Below, in pieces: positions 1 to 8,707 of a DNA stretch of 64,000 bases. Each line of letters begins with the position of its first letter. Positions within the stretch are counted from its first letter, which is position 1. Made by a program: the position numbers and the translations under genes. The DNA lies in NCBI GenBank assembly GCA_964433555.1, contig CAYSRG010000001.1:62001-126000 (forward strand). The letters are read 5' to 3'. This stretch comes from Stramentimicrobium sp964433555. Its GTDB lineage: Bacteria; Atribacterota; Phoenicimicrobiia; Phoenicimicrobiales; Stramentimicrobiaceae. The notes beneath the pieces are model-generated. The model ran no database searches, was not told where the DNA came from, and saw only the letters and a program-made list of their open reading frames with translations.

Positions 1-99
1 CTTCTTTACTTCTTGAATAACAGGATACATTTTAATTGATTCTGGCCTGGTTCCAAAAATAAAGGCAATCTTAATTTTTTTATCTACATTTCTCGGCAT
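1..99 (-). CDS. wecB: UDP-N-acetylglucosamine 2-epimerase, N-terminal fragment (cut by window edge)
   Basis: Only the first 33 codons lie in the window. After a short lead the protein reads KIAFIFGTRPESIKMYPVI, which matches the first beta strand and the GTRPE(A/S)IK loop of non-hydrolysing UDP-GlcNAc 2-epimerases (WecB/MnaA). These interconvert UDP-GlcNAc and UDP-ManNAc for surface polysaccharide precursors. The ATG at 99 overlaps the end of the dCMP deaminase gene by 20 bases in another frame, so the two are translationally close. A wecB/mnaA gene downstream of upp is also the order in Bacillus. The rest of the gene lies outside the window. Confidence 0.85.
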   Translation of the reverse strand, partial: MPRNVDKKIKIAFIFGTRPESIKMYPVIQEVKK

Positions 100-535
100 A
101 ATAAATTTCCTCTATCCCAGCTTCTTCTAATAATTTTCGAGCTAATTCATCTGGATAACTATTAAGGTAAAAAACCTTAATAATACCCGCATTAATAATC
201 ATTTTGCTACAGGTAATACACGGTTGTTCAGTACAATAAAGAATGCTATTCTGGATACTGATACCATGTAATGCGGCTTGAATAATAGCATTCTGTTCAG
301 CATGCAATCCTCTGCATAATTCTTGGTTTTTTCCTGAAGGAATTCCCATTTTCTCACGTAAACAACCCACTTCCCCACAATGAGCTAAAGATCGTGGCAC
401 ACCGTTATAGCCGGTAGTTAAGATACGTTTATCCTTTACGATAATTGCCCCTACCTTCCTTCTTAAACAGGTTGACCTGCTTGACACCAATATAGCAATT
501 TGCATAAAATATTCATCCCACGATGGTCTGGAAAT
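80..535 (-). CDS. comEB: dCMP deaminase (ComEB-type), probable ATT start
   Basis: Zinc-dependent deoxycytidylate deaminase, converting dCMP to dUMP for dTTP synthesis. The zinc site is visible as HAE (in LHAEQNAII) and PCxxC (PCITC); the Cys-rich insert between CGEVGC and ELCRG is typical of the family. The first ATG (505) would start inside the fold: in-frame upstream codons read ISRPSWDEYFM, matching the conserved (K/R)PSWDEYFM family start. No ATG, GTG or TTG precedes it in a suitable place. An ATT at 535-533 lies 6 bases after a strong GGAGG (546-542), so I start the gene there. It sits between upp and wecB and shares the pathway with thyX and tdk further along the cluster. Confidence 0.85.
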   Translation of the reverse strand: MSRPSWDEYFMQIAILVSSRSTCLRRKVGAIIVKDKRILTTGYNGVPRSLAHCGEVGCLREKMGIPSGKNQELCRGLHAEQNAIIQAALHGISIQNSILYCTEQPCITCSKMIINAGIIKVFYLNSYPDELARKLLEEAGIEEIYYAEKCR

Positions 536-650
536 GATATCCCTCCAAAAAGTTATACACTCTAAATCAGCATACCCGTATACAGTATGTTTATTTTCGT
601 AATGCGTAGTATCTAACGCATCTTTAATATGGTAATTAGCAATAAATTAC

Positions 651-775
651 AAGTGATTTGTGTCTTTATTCAAAGCTTTCCATTTTCGATTTTTAGCTTT
701 TAGTTAAAAATAGCAAAATTTTATTTCTTTCTATTTCTTATTACTCAGCACTCATAACATTATTCTATATATATG
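651..775. repeat. Dispersed intergenic repeat, copy 1
   Basis: A stretch between comEB and upp resembles 18630-18745. The shared core is TTTCCATTTTCG(A/G)TTTTTAGCTTTT, preceded in both by AAGTGATT(T/A)GT and followed by an A-rich then T-rich tract and TTATTACT. Similarity runs for about 110 bases with substitutions and small gaps. No ORF is present. It may be an old non-autonomous element or a recurring intergenic sequence of this genome. Confidence 0.55.
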
Positions 776-793
776 GTATAAATAACAAATGAA

Positions 794-1423
794 TTATTTC
801 GTGCCAAATAGGCGATCTCCGGCATCTCCTAAACCAGGCACTATATAAGCATGTTCATTTAATCCTTCATCAACGGTAGCAGTATAAATCAAAACATCTT
901 TATAGTGTTTTCTGATGAATTTGATACCCTCAGGAGCAGCAACCAAGCACATAAACTTTATAGTAGATTTACTAAACCTTCTAATGTATTCAATCGTTGC
1001 TACTGCGGTCCCTCCGGTAGCCAGCATTGGATCAACGACAATGACATCCCTTTTATCAATATCTTTTGGTAATTTAGCATAATAGCTAATCGGCTTAAGT
1101 GTTTCCGGATCACGATATATACCAACATGACCTACTTTTGCGGAAGGTATTAAGCGTAGAATTCCACCAACCATTCCCAGTCCAGCACGCAATATAGCTA
1201 CAATTGCCATTTTTTTACCAGCAATGATTTTGCCGGTAGTTTTAGCAATGGGAGTTTCAATTTTGATATCCTTCAAGGGGATATCTCTTGTTACTTCATA
1301 AGCCATCAAATTAGATAATTCTTCCACAATTTCCCGAAAATCCTTTACATCTGTTTTCTTATTTCTGATCATGGTCAATTTATGCTGAATTAATGGATGA
1401 TCCAAGATTATTACTTCTTTCAA
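794..1423 (-). CDS. upp: Uracil phosphoribosyltransferase
   Basis: Converts uracil and PRPP to UMP (pyrimidine salvage). At 209 residues it has the usual length. The PRPP-binding loop is seen as VVDPMLATGGTAVATIE, and the uracil-binding C-terminus as YTATVDEGLNEHAYIVPGLGDAGDR, both near-identical to bacterial Upp. The ATG follows an AAGGAGGAG ribosome site. In Bacillus-type clusters glyA lies between rpiB and upp; here rpiB follows directly with about 70 bases between them and glyA is absent. Confidence 0.96.
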   Translation of the reverse strand: MKEVIILDHPLIQHKLTMIRNKKTDVKDFREIVEELSNLMAYEVTRDIPLKDIKIETPIAKTTGKIIAGKKMAIVAILRAGLGMVGGILRLIPSAKVGHVGIYRDPETLKPISYYAKLPKDIDKRDVIVVDPMLATGGTAVATIEYIRRFSKSTIKFMCLVAAPEGIKFIRKHYKDVLIYTATVDEGLNEHAYIVPGLGDAGDRLFGTK

Positions 1424-1496
1424 AATAGCTCCTCCTTATTTGATTTTTGTTGCTTTTCTGAGTTTCTATTTTCCCGATTATTCTTCCGAAAATGTT

Positions 1497-1955
1497 TTAT
1501 CTCTGCTCATAAATATCTTCGACTTTTTGTATTCTAACAATATGACGGCTTTCTTGGCTAAATTCAGTCATCAACCAAACTTTAGCTATTTCTCTTGCCA
1601 AACCCTTCCCTATCACCCTTCCCCCCATTGTTAAAATATTGGCATTATTATGTTCTTTTGCCATTCGGGCAGAAAAGGTATCGTGACATAAGGAAGCCCT
1701 GATTCCTTTGATTTTATTTGCAGCAATTGACATTCCGATGCCAGTACCACAGATAAGAATACCAAATTGATATTCATTATTGACAATGGCTTTACCAACT
1801 TTTAAAGCATAATCAGGATAGTTTACAGGCTTTGAATCATAGCATCCGAAGTCTTTATAGATATAGAGCTTCTCTTTTAAATAATTGATAATCTCGTTCT
1901 TTAGTTCATATCCACCATGATCACTGGCTATAGCAATTTTATTAATCTTATTCAT
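1497..1955 (-). CDS. rpiB: Ribose-5-phosphate isomerase B
   Basis: Interconverts ribose 5-phosphate and ribulose 5-phosphate in the pentose phosphate pathway. The N-terminal IASDHGGYELK and the active-site loop ILICGTGIGMSIAANK with its catalytic Cys are diagnostic of the RpiB/LacAB family, as is the later NNANILTMGGRVIG. Length (152) is normal. Its first codons overlap the end of the upstream phosphatase gene by 8 bases, indicating translational coupling. Confidence 0.95.
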   Translation of the reverse strand: MNKINKIAIASDHGGYELKNEIINYLKEKLYIYKDFGCYDSKPVNYPDYALKVGKAIVNNEYQFGILICGTGIGMSIAANKIKGIRASLCHDTFSARMAKEHNNANILTMGGRVIGKGLAREIAKVWLMTEFSQESRHIVRIQKVEDIYEQR

Positions 1956-2448
1956 CTTTGAACTCCTCTCTTAAATAAGAAATTAACAATTTGATATCCT
2001 GTTTTAATCGTTTATAAATATCATCATAAAGGATTATTCCTCTACCATAGGGATCTTCTATCTCATCATTCTTCATATACTTTTTTTGATGACAAAAAAT
2101 TCTAAACAGATACATCCTATTTTCCGCCCAGGGAAAATGTTTTTGCAGATAATTTAGTTGCTGGTGGGTCATAGCCAGAATAAGGGAAGATTCTTTGATA
2201 AGCTTACTGTCAACAATTTTAGCTTGATGAGTGGTAATATCTATGCCTTGTTTAGCTAAACAGAAAACAGTTTCTTTGCTTGGGGAAACTCCATTATTGG
2301 CTGCAATACCCGCTGATTCTGCCTGGTAGTCCAGTTCGGGATACAGATCTTCTTTTAACTTTTGAAACAGAGCTTGAGCTATTACACTGCGACAGGTATT
2401 ACCAGTGCAAACAAATAGAATAATTTTCTTTTCCAACTTCTTCCTCAT
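1948..2448 (-). CDS. ywlE: Low-molecular-weight protein phosphatase (YwlE-like)
   Basis: The N-terminal P-loop FVCTGNTCRS (Cx5R) carries the nucleophilic cysteine and the general-acid aspartate lies in EIEDPYGR. The threonine in CTGNTCR is the residue that in Bacillus YwlE favours phosphoarginine over phosphotyrosine, so a protein arginine phosphatase is likely; this is inference from one position. Length 166 is slightly long for the family because of C-terminal helices. It lies 11 bases after prmC and overlaps rpiB, matching the ywlE-rpiB order of Bacillus. Confidence 0.85.
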   Translation of the reverse strand: MRKKLEKKIILFVCTGNTCRSVIAQALFQKLKEDLYPELDYQAESAGIAANNGVSPSKETVFCLAKQGIDITTHQAKIVDSKLIKESSLILAMTHQQLNYLQKHFPWAENRMYLFRIFCHQKKYMKNDEIEDPYGRGIILYDDIYKRLKQDIKLLISYLREEFKDE

Positions 2449-2459
2449 TATTTTAGCTC

Positions 2460-3392
2460 TTAGCTGTTTTTAAAGGCTATAATACCTCTATCATTCTGAT
2501 AATAATCACTGAAGGTGATGATTTCTTTTTGAAAATTGGTATTATTTTTTATCATCCGGTAAACATCATATTTTTGTTGGTGACCAATCTCTAAAGCTAA
2601 AAATCCATCAGGTTTTAAGAATGCAGGGGAATCAAATATTATCTTTTTATAGAAATTCAGACCTTTTTCTCCTCCCAGCAGTGCTGCTGGTGGTTCAAAA
2701 AGACGAATCTCTTCAGGCAAGTTATTCCACTCTGCTTGGCTCAGGTAAGGAGGATTGGAGATAATCCCATCAAAGGTATTCAAATATTTATTTTCCTGGT
2801 AAGGTTGAAATAGGTTTCCCTGATAGAGGTAAATATTTTTCTGACAATGAAATTTTTTAGCATTCATTGAAGCTAATTTAATAGCTTCTATAGAAATGTC
2901 AATAGCATGGAAATTAATATATTTATTCTTTTTTTGCAAATAATAGCAAATGGCAATAGGTATTGCTCCAGAACCAACACCTATATCCATTAAACAGAAT
3001 TGTTTTTTCTCAGGTATCATCTCAATCAATTGTATAACTTTCTCCACCAGTATCTCTGTTTCTGCTCTTGGAATAAATACTCCTTCTGAAACAGCAAATT
3101 CTAATCCCATAAAATTTTGAAAACCAGTAATATATTGAATGGGAATCCCCTTTCTTCTTTCTCTAATCCACCGGTAATATCGTTCTATTTTTATTCGGGA
3201 AACTGGTAAATGTCTATTCAGAAATAAATAGCTCTTTTCCCTTCCTAATAAATAACTCAGCAATAAAACAGATTCCTGCTCAGCTCTATTATTGCCACTT
3301 CTTTCTAATAATAGCTTGCCTTTGCTGAGAAGATCTCCGATACATTGTTCACTTTTTTGCTTTAGGGAATTGTTTAAATAAATAGGTATCAT
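2460..3392 (-). CDS. prmC: Release factor glutamine methyltransferase
   Basis: Methylates the glutamine of the GGQ motif of peptide release factors using SAM. The N-terminal helical substrate-binding region (about 1-90) is followed by a Rossmann methyltransferase domain with MDIGVGSGAIPIAI (SAM-binding loop) and the catalytic ISNPPYLS motif. Length 310 is slightly above average. Its substrate RF1 is encoded immediately upstream, but the two are separated by about 300 bases containing a terminator-like hairpin, so prmC probably has its own promoter. Confidence 0.95.
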   Translation of the reverse strand: MIPIYLNNSLKQKSEQCIGDLLSKGKLLLERSGNNRAEQESVLLLSYLLGREKSYLFLNRHLPVSRIKIERYYRWIRERRKGIPIQYITGFQNFMGLEFAVSEGVFIPRAETEILVEKVIQLIEMIPEKKQFCLMDIGVGSGAIPIAICYYLQKKNKYINFHAIDISIEAIKLASMNAKKFHCQKNIYLYQGNLFQPYQENKYLNTFDGIISNPPYLSQAEWNNLPEEIRLFEPPAALLGGEKGLNFYKKIIFDSPAFLKPDGFLALEIGHQQKYDVYRMIKNNTNFQKEIITFSDYYQNDRGIIAFKNS

Positions 3393-3417
3393 TTTAGTTC
3401 TTTCCTCAAGTTTTTAA

Positions 3418-3480
3418 GGGGACTCTTCCCCCCTTGGGAATCTCTATATTGATATACAGTATAGATTATACCGTATAGTG
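3418..3480. repeat. GGA-TTCCCC palindromic intergenic element, copy 1
   Basis: The sequence starting GGGGACTCTTCCCCCCTTGG and running into alternating TATACAGTATA resembles 63925-63996 (AGGAATCCTTCCCCTGGGGA then TATATAGTA). Both begin about 26-30 bases upstream of a minus-strand start codon (prmC here, coaBC there) and contain an inverted TTCCCC/GGGGAA core. It could be a short mobile palindromic element or a shared control site. Confidence 0.45.
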
Positions 3481-3644
3481 TAATATGCTGTTATTCTGAT
3501 ATTTATTCAATATTTAATATGTTCTTATATTGTTTGTAAAATAAGATAGAATCTTCTTTAAAATTTATATTCTTTGAGGAATTTCAGGGAGTATCTCCCC
3601 TGATTACTTTATCTTTAAATCTAATTTTACAATATATTTCTTTA

Positions 3645-3695
3645 CTCAAAAAGAACATTTTAGTATCGGAATCTTTAACAATGCCGATGCTAAAA
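3645..3695 (-). terminator. Hairpin overlapping the prfA stop codon
   Basis: The arms 3658-3669 and 3684-3695 form a 12-pair stem with one G-U pair and a 14-base loop. Read on the minus strand it begins in the last codons of prfA, includes the TAG stop and is followed by TGTTCTTTTTG. It is likely the intrinsic terminator of prfA, although the T tract is interrupted. Confidence 0.6.
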
Positions 3696-4718
3696 GTGTT
3701 CAATAATATCAAATAAGTTACCGTCCAATATATCCTCTAAATTATAGAAATTAACATTAATACGATGATCGGTAACACGATTTTGTGGAAAATTATAAGT
3801 TCTAATGCGTTCACTCCGATCTCCGGTGCCCACCTGCTTTCTCCTCTGTTGTTCAATTTCCTTATTATGTTCTCCCTGTATACGATCCAATAGGCGTGCT
3901 CTCAATATCTTCATTGCTTTTGCTTTATTTTTGTGCTGAGATTTTTCATCCTGACAGGTAACCACAATCCCGGTAGGAAGATGAGTGATTCTTACTGCAG
4001 AATCGGTAGTATTAACGCTCTGCCCTCCGGGACCGGTTGAACGAAAACGATCAATCTTTAACTCATTATTATTAATTTCCATTTCAATTTCTTCAGCCTC
4101 CGGTAAGATGGCTACGGTAATCGTAGAGGTATGAATACGACCTCCCGATTCGGTAACAGGGATTCTCTGTACTCTATGTACCCCACTCTCTTGTTTTAAT
4201 GAACCAAAGACATTTTTTCCAGAAATACCAAAGATAATTTCCTTAAAACCGCCAATTTCAGTGGGATTAGAATTCATCACTTCTACCTTCCAATGGTTTC
4301 TTTCTGCAAAACGGGAATACATCCGAAACAAATCACTTACAAAAAGTGCTGCTTCCTCTCCCCCAGCACCAGCTCTAATCTCTACAATGATATTTTTCTT
4401 ATTTCTGGGATCTTCCGGATTTAATAATTCCTGAAAAGAATCTTTTACCTTATCCTTCTTTTGATTGAGCAATTCTAACTCTTCATTAATCATTTCTTTT
4501 AATTCAGGATCTTGCTCATTTGTTCTTAACTGCTCATTTTCCAGGATTTCCTGCTCAATTTTTTTGTATTCAATATAAAGCTGGGCAATCCTGGCAATCT
4601 CACTATGTCTTTTAGCCAATTTTTGAAATTGTTCCTGATTAGCAATTATTTCCGGTTGGGATAATTGTTGATTTAAAGACTGATATTCCTTTTCAATGTC
4701 ATCTAATACCTTAAACAT
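3690..4718 (-). CDS. prfA: Peptide chain release factor 1
   Basis: Class I release factor reading UAA and UAG and triggering peptidyl-tRNA hydrolysis. The catalytic loop reads STGPGGQSVNTTDSAVR, with the GGQ that PrmC methylates. RF1 rather than RF2 is indicated by the REQ-type anticodon region around VTESGGRIHTSTITVAILPE and the GGEEAALF segment. At 342 residues it is slightly short (usual about 355-360), the difference lying in the N-terminal coiled domain. It lies between thyX and prmC in the conserved rho cluster. Confidence 0.96.
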   Translation of the reverse strand: MFKVLDDIEKEYQSLNQQLSQPEIIANQEQFQKLAKRHSEIARIAQLYIEYKKIEQEILENEQLRTNEQDPELKEMINEELELLNQKKDKVKDSFQELLNPEDPRNKKNIIVEIRAGAGGEEAALFVSDLFRMYSRFAERNHWKVEVMNSNPTEIGGFKEIIFGISGKNVFGSLKQESGVHRVQRIPVTESGGRIHTSTITVAILPEAEEIEMEINNNELKIDRFRSTGPGGQSVNTTDSAVRITHLPTGIVVTCQDEKSQHKNKAKAMKILRARLLDRIQGEHNKEIEQQRRKQVGTGDRSERIRTYNFPQNRVTDHRINVNFYNLEDILDGNLFDIIEHF

Positions 4719-4796
4719 ATATTCTCACTACTTTCCAAATCCGATAAAGTTTTATACTTACTCATATTCAAATTAGAAATTATTATAATATCTTCC

Positions 4797-5486
4797 TTAG
4801 TTTTTACCTGATTGTTCTCTGCTCCAGGGCTTACCACAGGTCATTTCTCCTTCAGGACATGGACCTATCAGGCAAGATGGCCCGGCATCTTGGAAAATAT
4901 GAGGAGCAATTGCTTTTACCAGCTTCAACATAGAAATTGCTAGCTCCATTATTTCCCATTGTGCCCTGCTACAGCATCTCAATCTGAAAAAATGCATTAA
5001 TTCACGAGCATTAGCAGTAAAAATAATACTGGTAGTAACCGACTGGGGTAAAATATATCGAGCATCTTCAGCTGGAATACTCTGTGCTAACATTTCCCGA
5101 TAAAAAGAAAAACAGCTCTGGGAAAGTTCCTGAAATTTCAATAATAAGTCACTATTGCTATTCCGGATGCTTTTAGGGATGATATAGTTTTGTTTTTTCC
5201 CCAACTTGACATATCTTTGGCTCTTCTGGGAAAAAGAAGCTATCCGATGCCTGACCAGTTGATGTGAAGTAATTCTTGATATATCTTCAATTCCAAAGGT
5301 AAAAGAGACATGTTCCAGGACAGAATAATGCCCTAACTTCATAATCTTCTTTATTATCCTATCGTTTGTTTCCTCTACAGTTTCTTCTTTTAACTGATCA
5401 ATAGTTTTATTCGAATAACAAAGTCGAGCTGCTTGAGCAACCGTCTCTTCTGGATACCTGGTATAGTTTAATAGTTGAACCTTCAT
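4797..5486 (-). CDS. thyX: Flavin-dependent thymidylate synthase
   Basis: Forms dTMP from dUMP with methylene-THF and FAD/NAD(P)H. The ThyX signature RHRx7S is present as RHRIASFSQKS, followed by QRY. A second conserved part, RELMHFFRLRCCSRAQWEI, matches the family C-terminal region. Length 229 is normal. ThyX is inserted between tdk and prfA, which are adjacent in Bacillus, so the cluster carries dCMP deaminase, ThyX and thymidine kinase together: both the de novo and the salvage route to dTMP. Confidence 0.96.
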   Translation of the reverse strand: MKVQLLNYTRYPEETVAQAARLCYSNKTIDQLKEETVEETNDRIIKKIMKLGHYSVLEHVSFTFGIEDISRITSHQLVRHRIASFSQKSQRYVKLGKKQNYIIPKSIRNSNSDLLLKFQELSQSCFSFYREMLAQSIPAEDARYILPQSVTTSIIFTANARELMHFFRLRCCSRAQWEIMELAISMLKLVKAIAPHIFQDAGPSCLIGPCPEGEMTCGKPWSREQSGKN

Positions 5487-5509
5487 TGTAATTTTATTTC
5501 CTACAAATA

Positions 5510-6103
5510 TTAACTTTTCTGGGCTGGTTTATTGGTAACCTCATGATGCATTCTACATCGTGCTTCATAGCTTTCCTTAGCACCAATTAGAATGGTTGGA
5601 TCGTTATAATCAGCTGGTTTACCATTAACCAATCTTTGGGTTCTGGTAGCTGTTTTCCCACACACCATACAAATAGCATGAAGTTTATCAACATATTCAG
5701 CAATAGCTAGCAACTCGGGCATAGAACCAAATGGTTCGCCTCGAAAGTCCTGGTCAAGCCCTGCTACAATCACTCTCTTGCCCTGATTTGCCAATAACTG
5801 GCAGACCTCTACAATTTTTTGGTCAAAAAATTGTGCTTCATCAATAGCAATGACCTCAGTATCAAGTTTAACTTCATTCAGAATCTCTAATGCATTTATG
5901 ATACAGGTAGCTTCAACCTTACTACCATTATGGGAATATATATATTGTATCTGATAACGATTATCTATTAAAGGTTTAAATATCTGCACTTTTTTTCGAG
6001 CAATCTGCACACGACGTACTCTTCTTATCAATTCTTCGCTTTTCCCACTAAACATGCTTCCACAAATTACTTCTATACTACCCCCGGAACAGGTTTCCTG
6101 CAT
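5510..6103 (-). CDS. tdk: Thymidine kinase
   Basis: Phosphorylates thymidine to dTMP. Walker A is seen as GSMFSGKSEELIRRVRR, Walker B as IDEAQFF, and the lasso/zinc domain as CMVCGKTATRTQR with a later CRMHH. The length of 197 residues fits type II thymidine kinases. It lies 23 bases upstream of thyX, so the two genes are very probably cotranscribed, and it is separated from rpmE by an intrinsic terminator. Confidence 0.96.
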   Translation of the reverse strand: MQETCSGGSIEVICGSMFSGKSEELIRRVRRVQIARKKVQIFKPLIDNRYQIQYIYSHNGSKVEATCIINALEILNEVKLDTEVIAIDEAQFFDQKIVEVCQLLANQGKRVIVAGLDQDFRGEPFGSMPELLAIAEYVDKLHAICMVCGKTATRTQRLVNGKPADYNDPTILIGAKESYEARCRMHHEVTNKPAQKS

Positions 6104-6143
6104 CCTGTATTCCTCCCTTATCTATATTTCCTAAACAAAAACT

Positions 6144-6175
6144 TATAATAAAAAACAGAGCCTTTGCCCTGTTTT
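6144..6175 (-). terminator. Intrinsic terminator after rpmE
   Basis: On the minus strand AACAGGGC-AAAG-GCTCTGTT (6173-6154) forms an 8-pair stem including one G-U, and is followed by TTTTTATTATAAG. It lies between rpmE and tdk and should end transcripts from rpmE. Confidence 0.75.
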
Positions 6176-6232
6176 TTCTTTCTTTATAATAACATAGTAA
6201 TATTACTTATTCATTATCTGATGAATCGTTAT

Positions 6233-6478
6233 TTATTCCTCTTTTGTTTCCTGGTTTTTCTTGCTATCCTCTAATTCCTGTTCCAAATTATATCTTCTAT
6301 TAAACTTCTCGACTCTACCAGCAGAATCAAAAATCTTCTGTTCTCCGGTAAAGAAAGGATGGCAGGCAGAACATACCTCCACCCTTATTAACTCTTTTGT
6401 AGATTGAGTTTCAAAACTATTTCCACAGGCACAGATTACCTTAGCTTTTCCATATTTAGGATGAATTCCTTTTTTCAT
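6233..6478 (-). CDS. rpmE: Ribosomal protein L31 (zinc-binding type)
   Basis: Begins MKKGIHPKYGKAKVICACG. CxC near residue 17 and CxxC (VCSACHPFFTG) form the four-cysteine zinc site of the C+ L31 type. The motif SAGRVEKFNRRY is conserved, and an acidic/lysine tail of about 15 residues extends the usual 66-70 length. Of two in-frame ATGs I chose the second (6478), which lies 8-9 bases from the GAAGGTG ribosome site; the first is only 2-3 bases from it. It lies between rho and tdk as in Bacillus. Confidence 0.95.
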   Translation of the reverse strand: MKKGIHPKYGKAKVICACGNSFETQSTKELIRVEVCSACHPFFTGEQKIFDSAGRVEKFNRRYNLEQELEDSKKNQETKEE

Positions 6479-6749
6479 TATCATTTCACCTTCATTCTTA
6501 ATAATATCAGCCCGAAATTCAAGGGGGCATTTCCTCTTACAACTTAAAAACTATCAATTTATTTTCTTAATAAATTTCAAACAGTGAATTATTAGTTATA
6601 GTTACCAAAAACTTTCTACCAAAAATACTATGAAATTATAACACAAGTACTTTTAAGCGTCAAAGGTAATAAATACTTTTTTCTATTATCTTTTTTTTCA
6701 AATCTTTACGCTTAAACTATTGCTTGGTATTTTCAAGAAGATATCAGGT

Positions 6750-8003
6750 CTAATGGTTTTCATCTTTAATAGCATTTAGAAAATCATGATTGTTTTTGCT
6801 CTTCTTTAGTCTATTTAACAGTAAGCTAATGGCATCAGTGGTAGTCTGACTAGATAAAGCCCTTCTCATTAACCAGACTTTGCTTAACTCATCTGCTTCT
6901 AATAATAACTCCTCTTTCCTGGTTCCAGAACGCTTAATATCAATGGCAGGGAATATCCTGTTATCAGAAATTTCCCGGTCTAAGCGTAGCTCCATGTTGC
7001 CAGTACCTTTAAACTCTTCAAAAATTACATCATCCATACGACTTCCGGTTTCCACCAAAGCTGTTGCTAGAATGGTCAAACTGCCTCCCTCTTCTATGTT
7101 TCTGGCAGCTCCAAAAAATCTTTTGGGAAAATAGAGGGCTGTTGAATCTAATCCACCTGATAAGGTCTTGCCACTGGTGGGAATATTCAAGTTGTATGCT
7201 CTGGCTAATCTGGTTACACTATCCAGTAGAATTACCACATCATGTTTTAGTTCTACTAATCTTTTGGCTCTTTCTAAAACAATTTCTGCTACCTTAATAT
7301 GATTGTTAATAGGTTGATCAAAGGTAGAGCTAATAACTTCCGCCTTTTCCACTGATCGCCTCATATTGGTAACTTCTTCTGGCCTTTCATCAATCAATAA
7401 TATCATAAGAATAGTTTCAGGATGGTTAGCGATGATACCATTAGCAATCTTTTCCAGAAGTGTTGTTTTCCCTGCTTTGGGAGGAGATACGATTAAACCT
7501 CTCTGTCCTTTGCCAATGGGTGTAAAAAGATCGATTACTCTAGCAGATAATTCGTACGGTTTGGTTTCTAACTTAAATCTTTCCAAAGGGAAAAGTGGCG
7601 TTAGATTCTCGAAATCAATACGTTCTTTGGACAATTCCGGGTCTTCATGATTAACTGCTTCCACCTTGAGTAAGGCAAAATATCTTTCACCTTCTTTGGG
7701 ATAACGGACCTGACCGGAAACAAGATCTCCATTACTTAAGTTAAATCTCTTTATTTGTGATGGTGAAATATAGACGTCATTAGGACCAGGTAGGTAGCCA
7801 CCGGTTCTTAAAAATCCAAATCCTTCTTTCATAATATCCAGAATGCCTTCAGAAAACATATAACCCTGTTTCTCAGTCTGTGCCTTTAAGATATTAAAAA
7901 TTAAATCTGTCTTTTTCATTCGAGCACAATTATTGATTTCATACTCATTAGCAATCTTACACAGTTCACTTATTTTCATTTCCTTTAATTCATTTAATTC
8001 CAA
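6750..8003 (-). CDS. rho: Transcription termination factor Rho
   Basis: Hexameric RNA-dependent ATPase/helicase. Order of domains: N-terminal helical SAP-like part (about 1-45), cold-shock RNA-binding domain with GFGFLRTGGYLPGPNDVYIS, then the RecA-type motor with Walker A SPPKAGKTTLLEKIA, Walker B VVILLDSVTRLARAYN, and the Q/R-loop region GGLDSTALYFPKRFFGAARN. Length 417 is normal, without the acidic insertions of actinobacterial Rho. It heads the conserved cluster. The unusually long untranslated stretch upstream may hold autoregulatory signals. Confidence 0.97.
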   Translation of the reverse strand: MELNELKEMKISELCKIANEYEINNCARMKKTDLIFNILKAQTEKQGYMFSEGILDIMKEGFGFLRTGGYLPGPNDVYISPSQIKRFNLSNGDLVSGQVRYPKEGERYFALLKVEAVNHEDPELSKERIDFENLTPLFPLERFKLETKPYELSARVIDLFTPIGKGQRGLIVSPPKAGKTTLLEKIANGIIANHPETILMILLIDERPEEVTNMRRSVEKAEVISSTFDQPINNHIKVAEIVLERAKRLVELKHDVVILLDSVTRLARAYNLNIPTSGKTLSGGLDSTALYFPKRFFGAARNIEEGGSLTILATALVETGSRMDDVIFEEFKGTGNMELRLDREISDNRIFPAIDIKRSGTRKEELLLEADELSKVWLMRRALSSQTTTDAISLLLNRLKKSKNNHDFLNAIKDENH

Positions 8004-8049
8004 AATATAATACCCCCTCAGGTTTTTGAATCTCTTTCATATATGAACA

Positions 8050-8081
8050 GCAGATAACTCATCTGCAGAGCGGATAGCTCT
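8050..8081 (-). promoter_or_regulatory. Two adjacent hairpins in the rho leader
   Basis: GCAGAT-AACTC-ATCTGC (8050-8066) and AGAGC-GGATA-GCTCT (8067-8081) abut each other 45-80 bases upstream of the rho start codon. Neither is followed by a T tract on the minus strand, so they look like leader structures rather than a terminator. A role in rho autoregulation is speculative. Confidence 0.3.
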
Positions 8082-8707
8082 AAGGTGCTTAAAAGAGCTT
8101 AGATTCAATTCTATTTAGCTATTTTTACTATTTTTTTCTCACTTCATCTTTTATCTCTACTTTTTAGTTCATAAAACCAAGCAATATTGAATAATTTCTA
8201 AGACTTCAACTTAAAATAATAGCTCGTACCTATCCCGTTCTTTAAGTTTAAACTGCTTTTTTAGCCAATCATTACCACTTTTATGAAAGGTGTTTTTTAC
8301 AGTCAAATTAATAATTAAATAACTCTTTTTCCGTGATTATCACTATCTTTTCAAATAAAGTTACAATAAACAAATAAAACTACTTTCATTAATTAATAGA
8401 TAAATAGTGGGAAAAATTCTTGAAGAATAACCCTGTAGTTACATTTTATTAAAATTATATCACTTCCTTTTTAAAAAACAATATATGATTTATTTTTCTG
8501 TAGAATAATAAATTCCAGTTAGAATGTGCCTCTTGATTGCTTTCATCCCTTCAATGTTCTAAATTCATATTACCTGTTGTGGTGAACCTTCAATTGAGCT
8601 GCTCATTGTCTCTTGATTTCTATCTATCTTGTAAGCAAATCATCTCCAGATAAAATTACCTCTATTCTCAGATTCAGGTAAATAATAATTTTCGATTAAA
8701 CGCTAAT
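8082..8707. other. Long intergenic region upstream of rho
   Basis: About 625 very AT-rich bases without a convincing ORF on either strand, tRNA, or recognisable RNA family. Stop codons are dense in all frames. I see only short AT tracts and no strong hairpin. It probably contains the rho promoter and the 3' end of the neighbouring nucleotidyltransferase transcript. Confidence 0.5.

Noticed and set aside
1440..1634. 64-codon plus-strand frame near rpiB
   Set aside because: Lies antisense to the end of rpiB and the short intergenic gap, and has no recognisable features.
6880..7650. Several plus-strand frames inside rho
   Set aside because: Rho is intact and conserved on the minus strand; the opposite frames show only complementary sequence bias.
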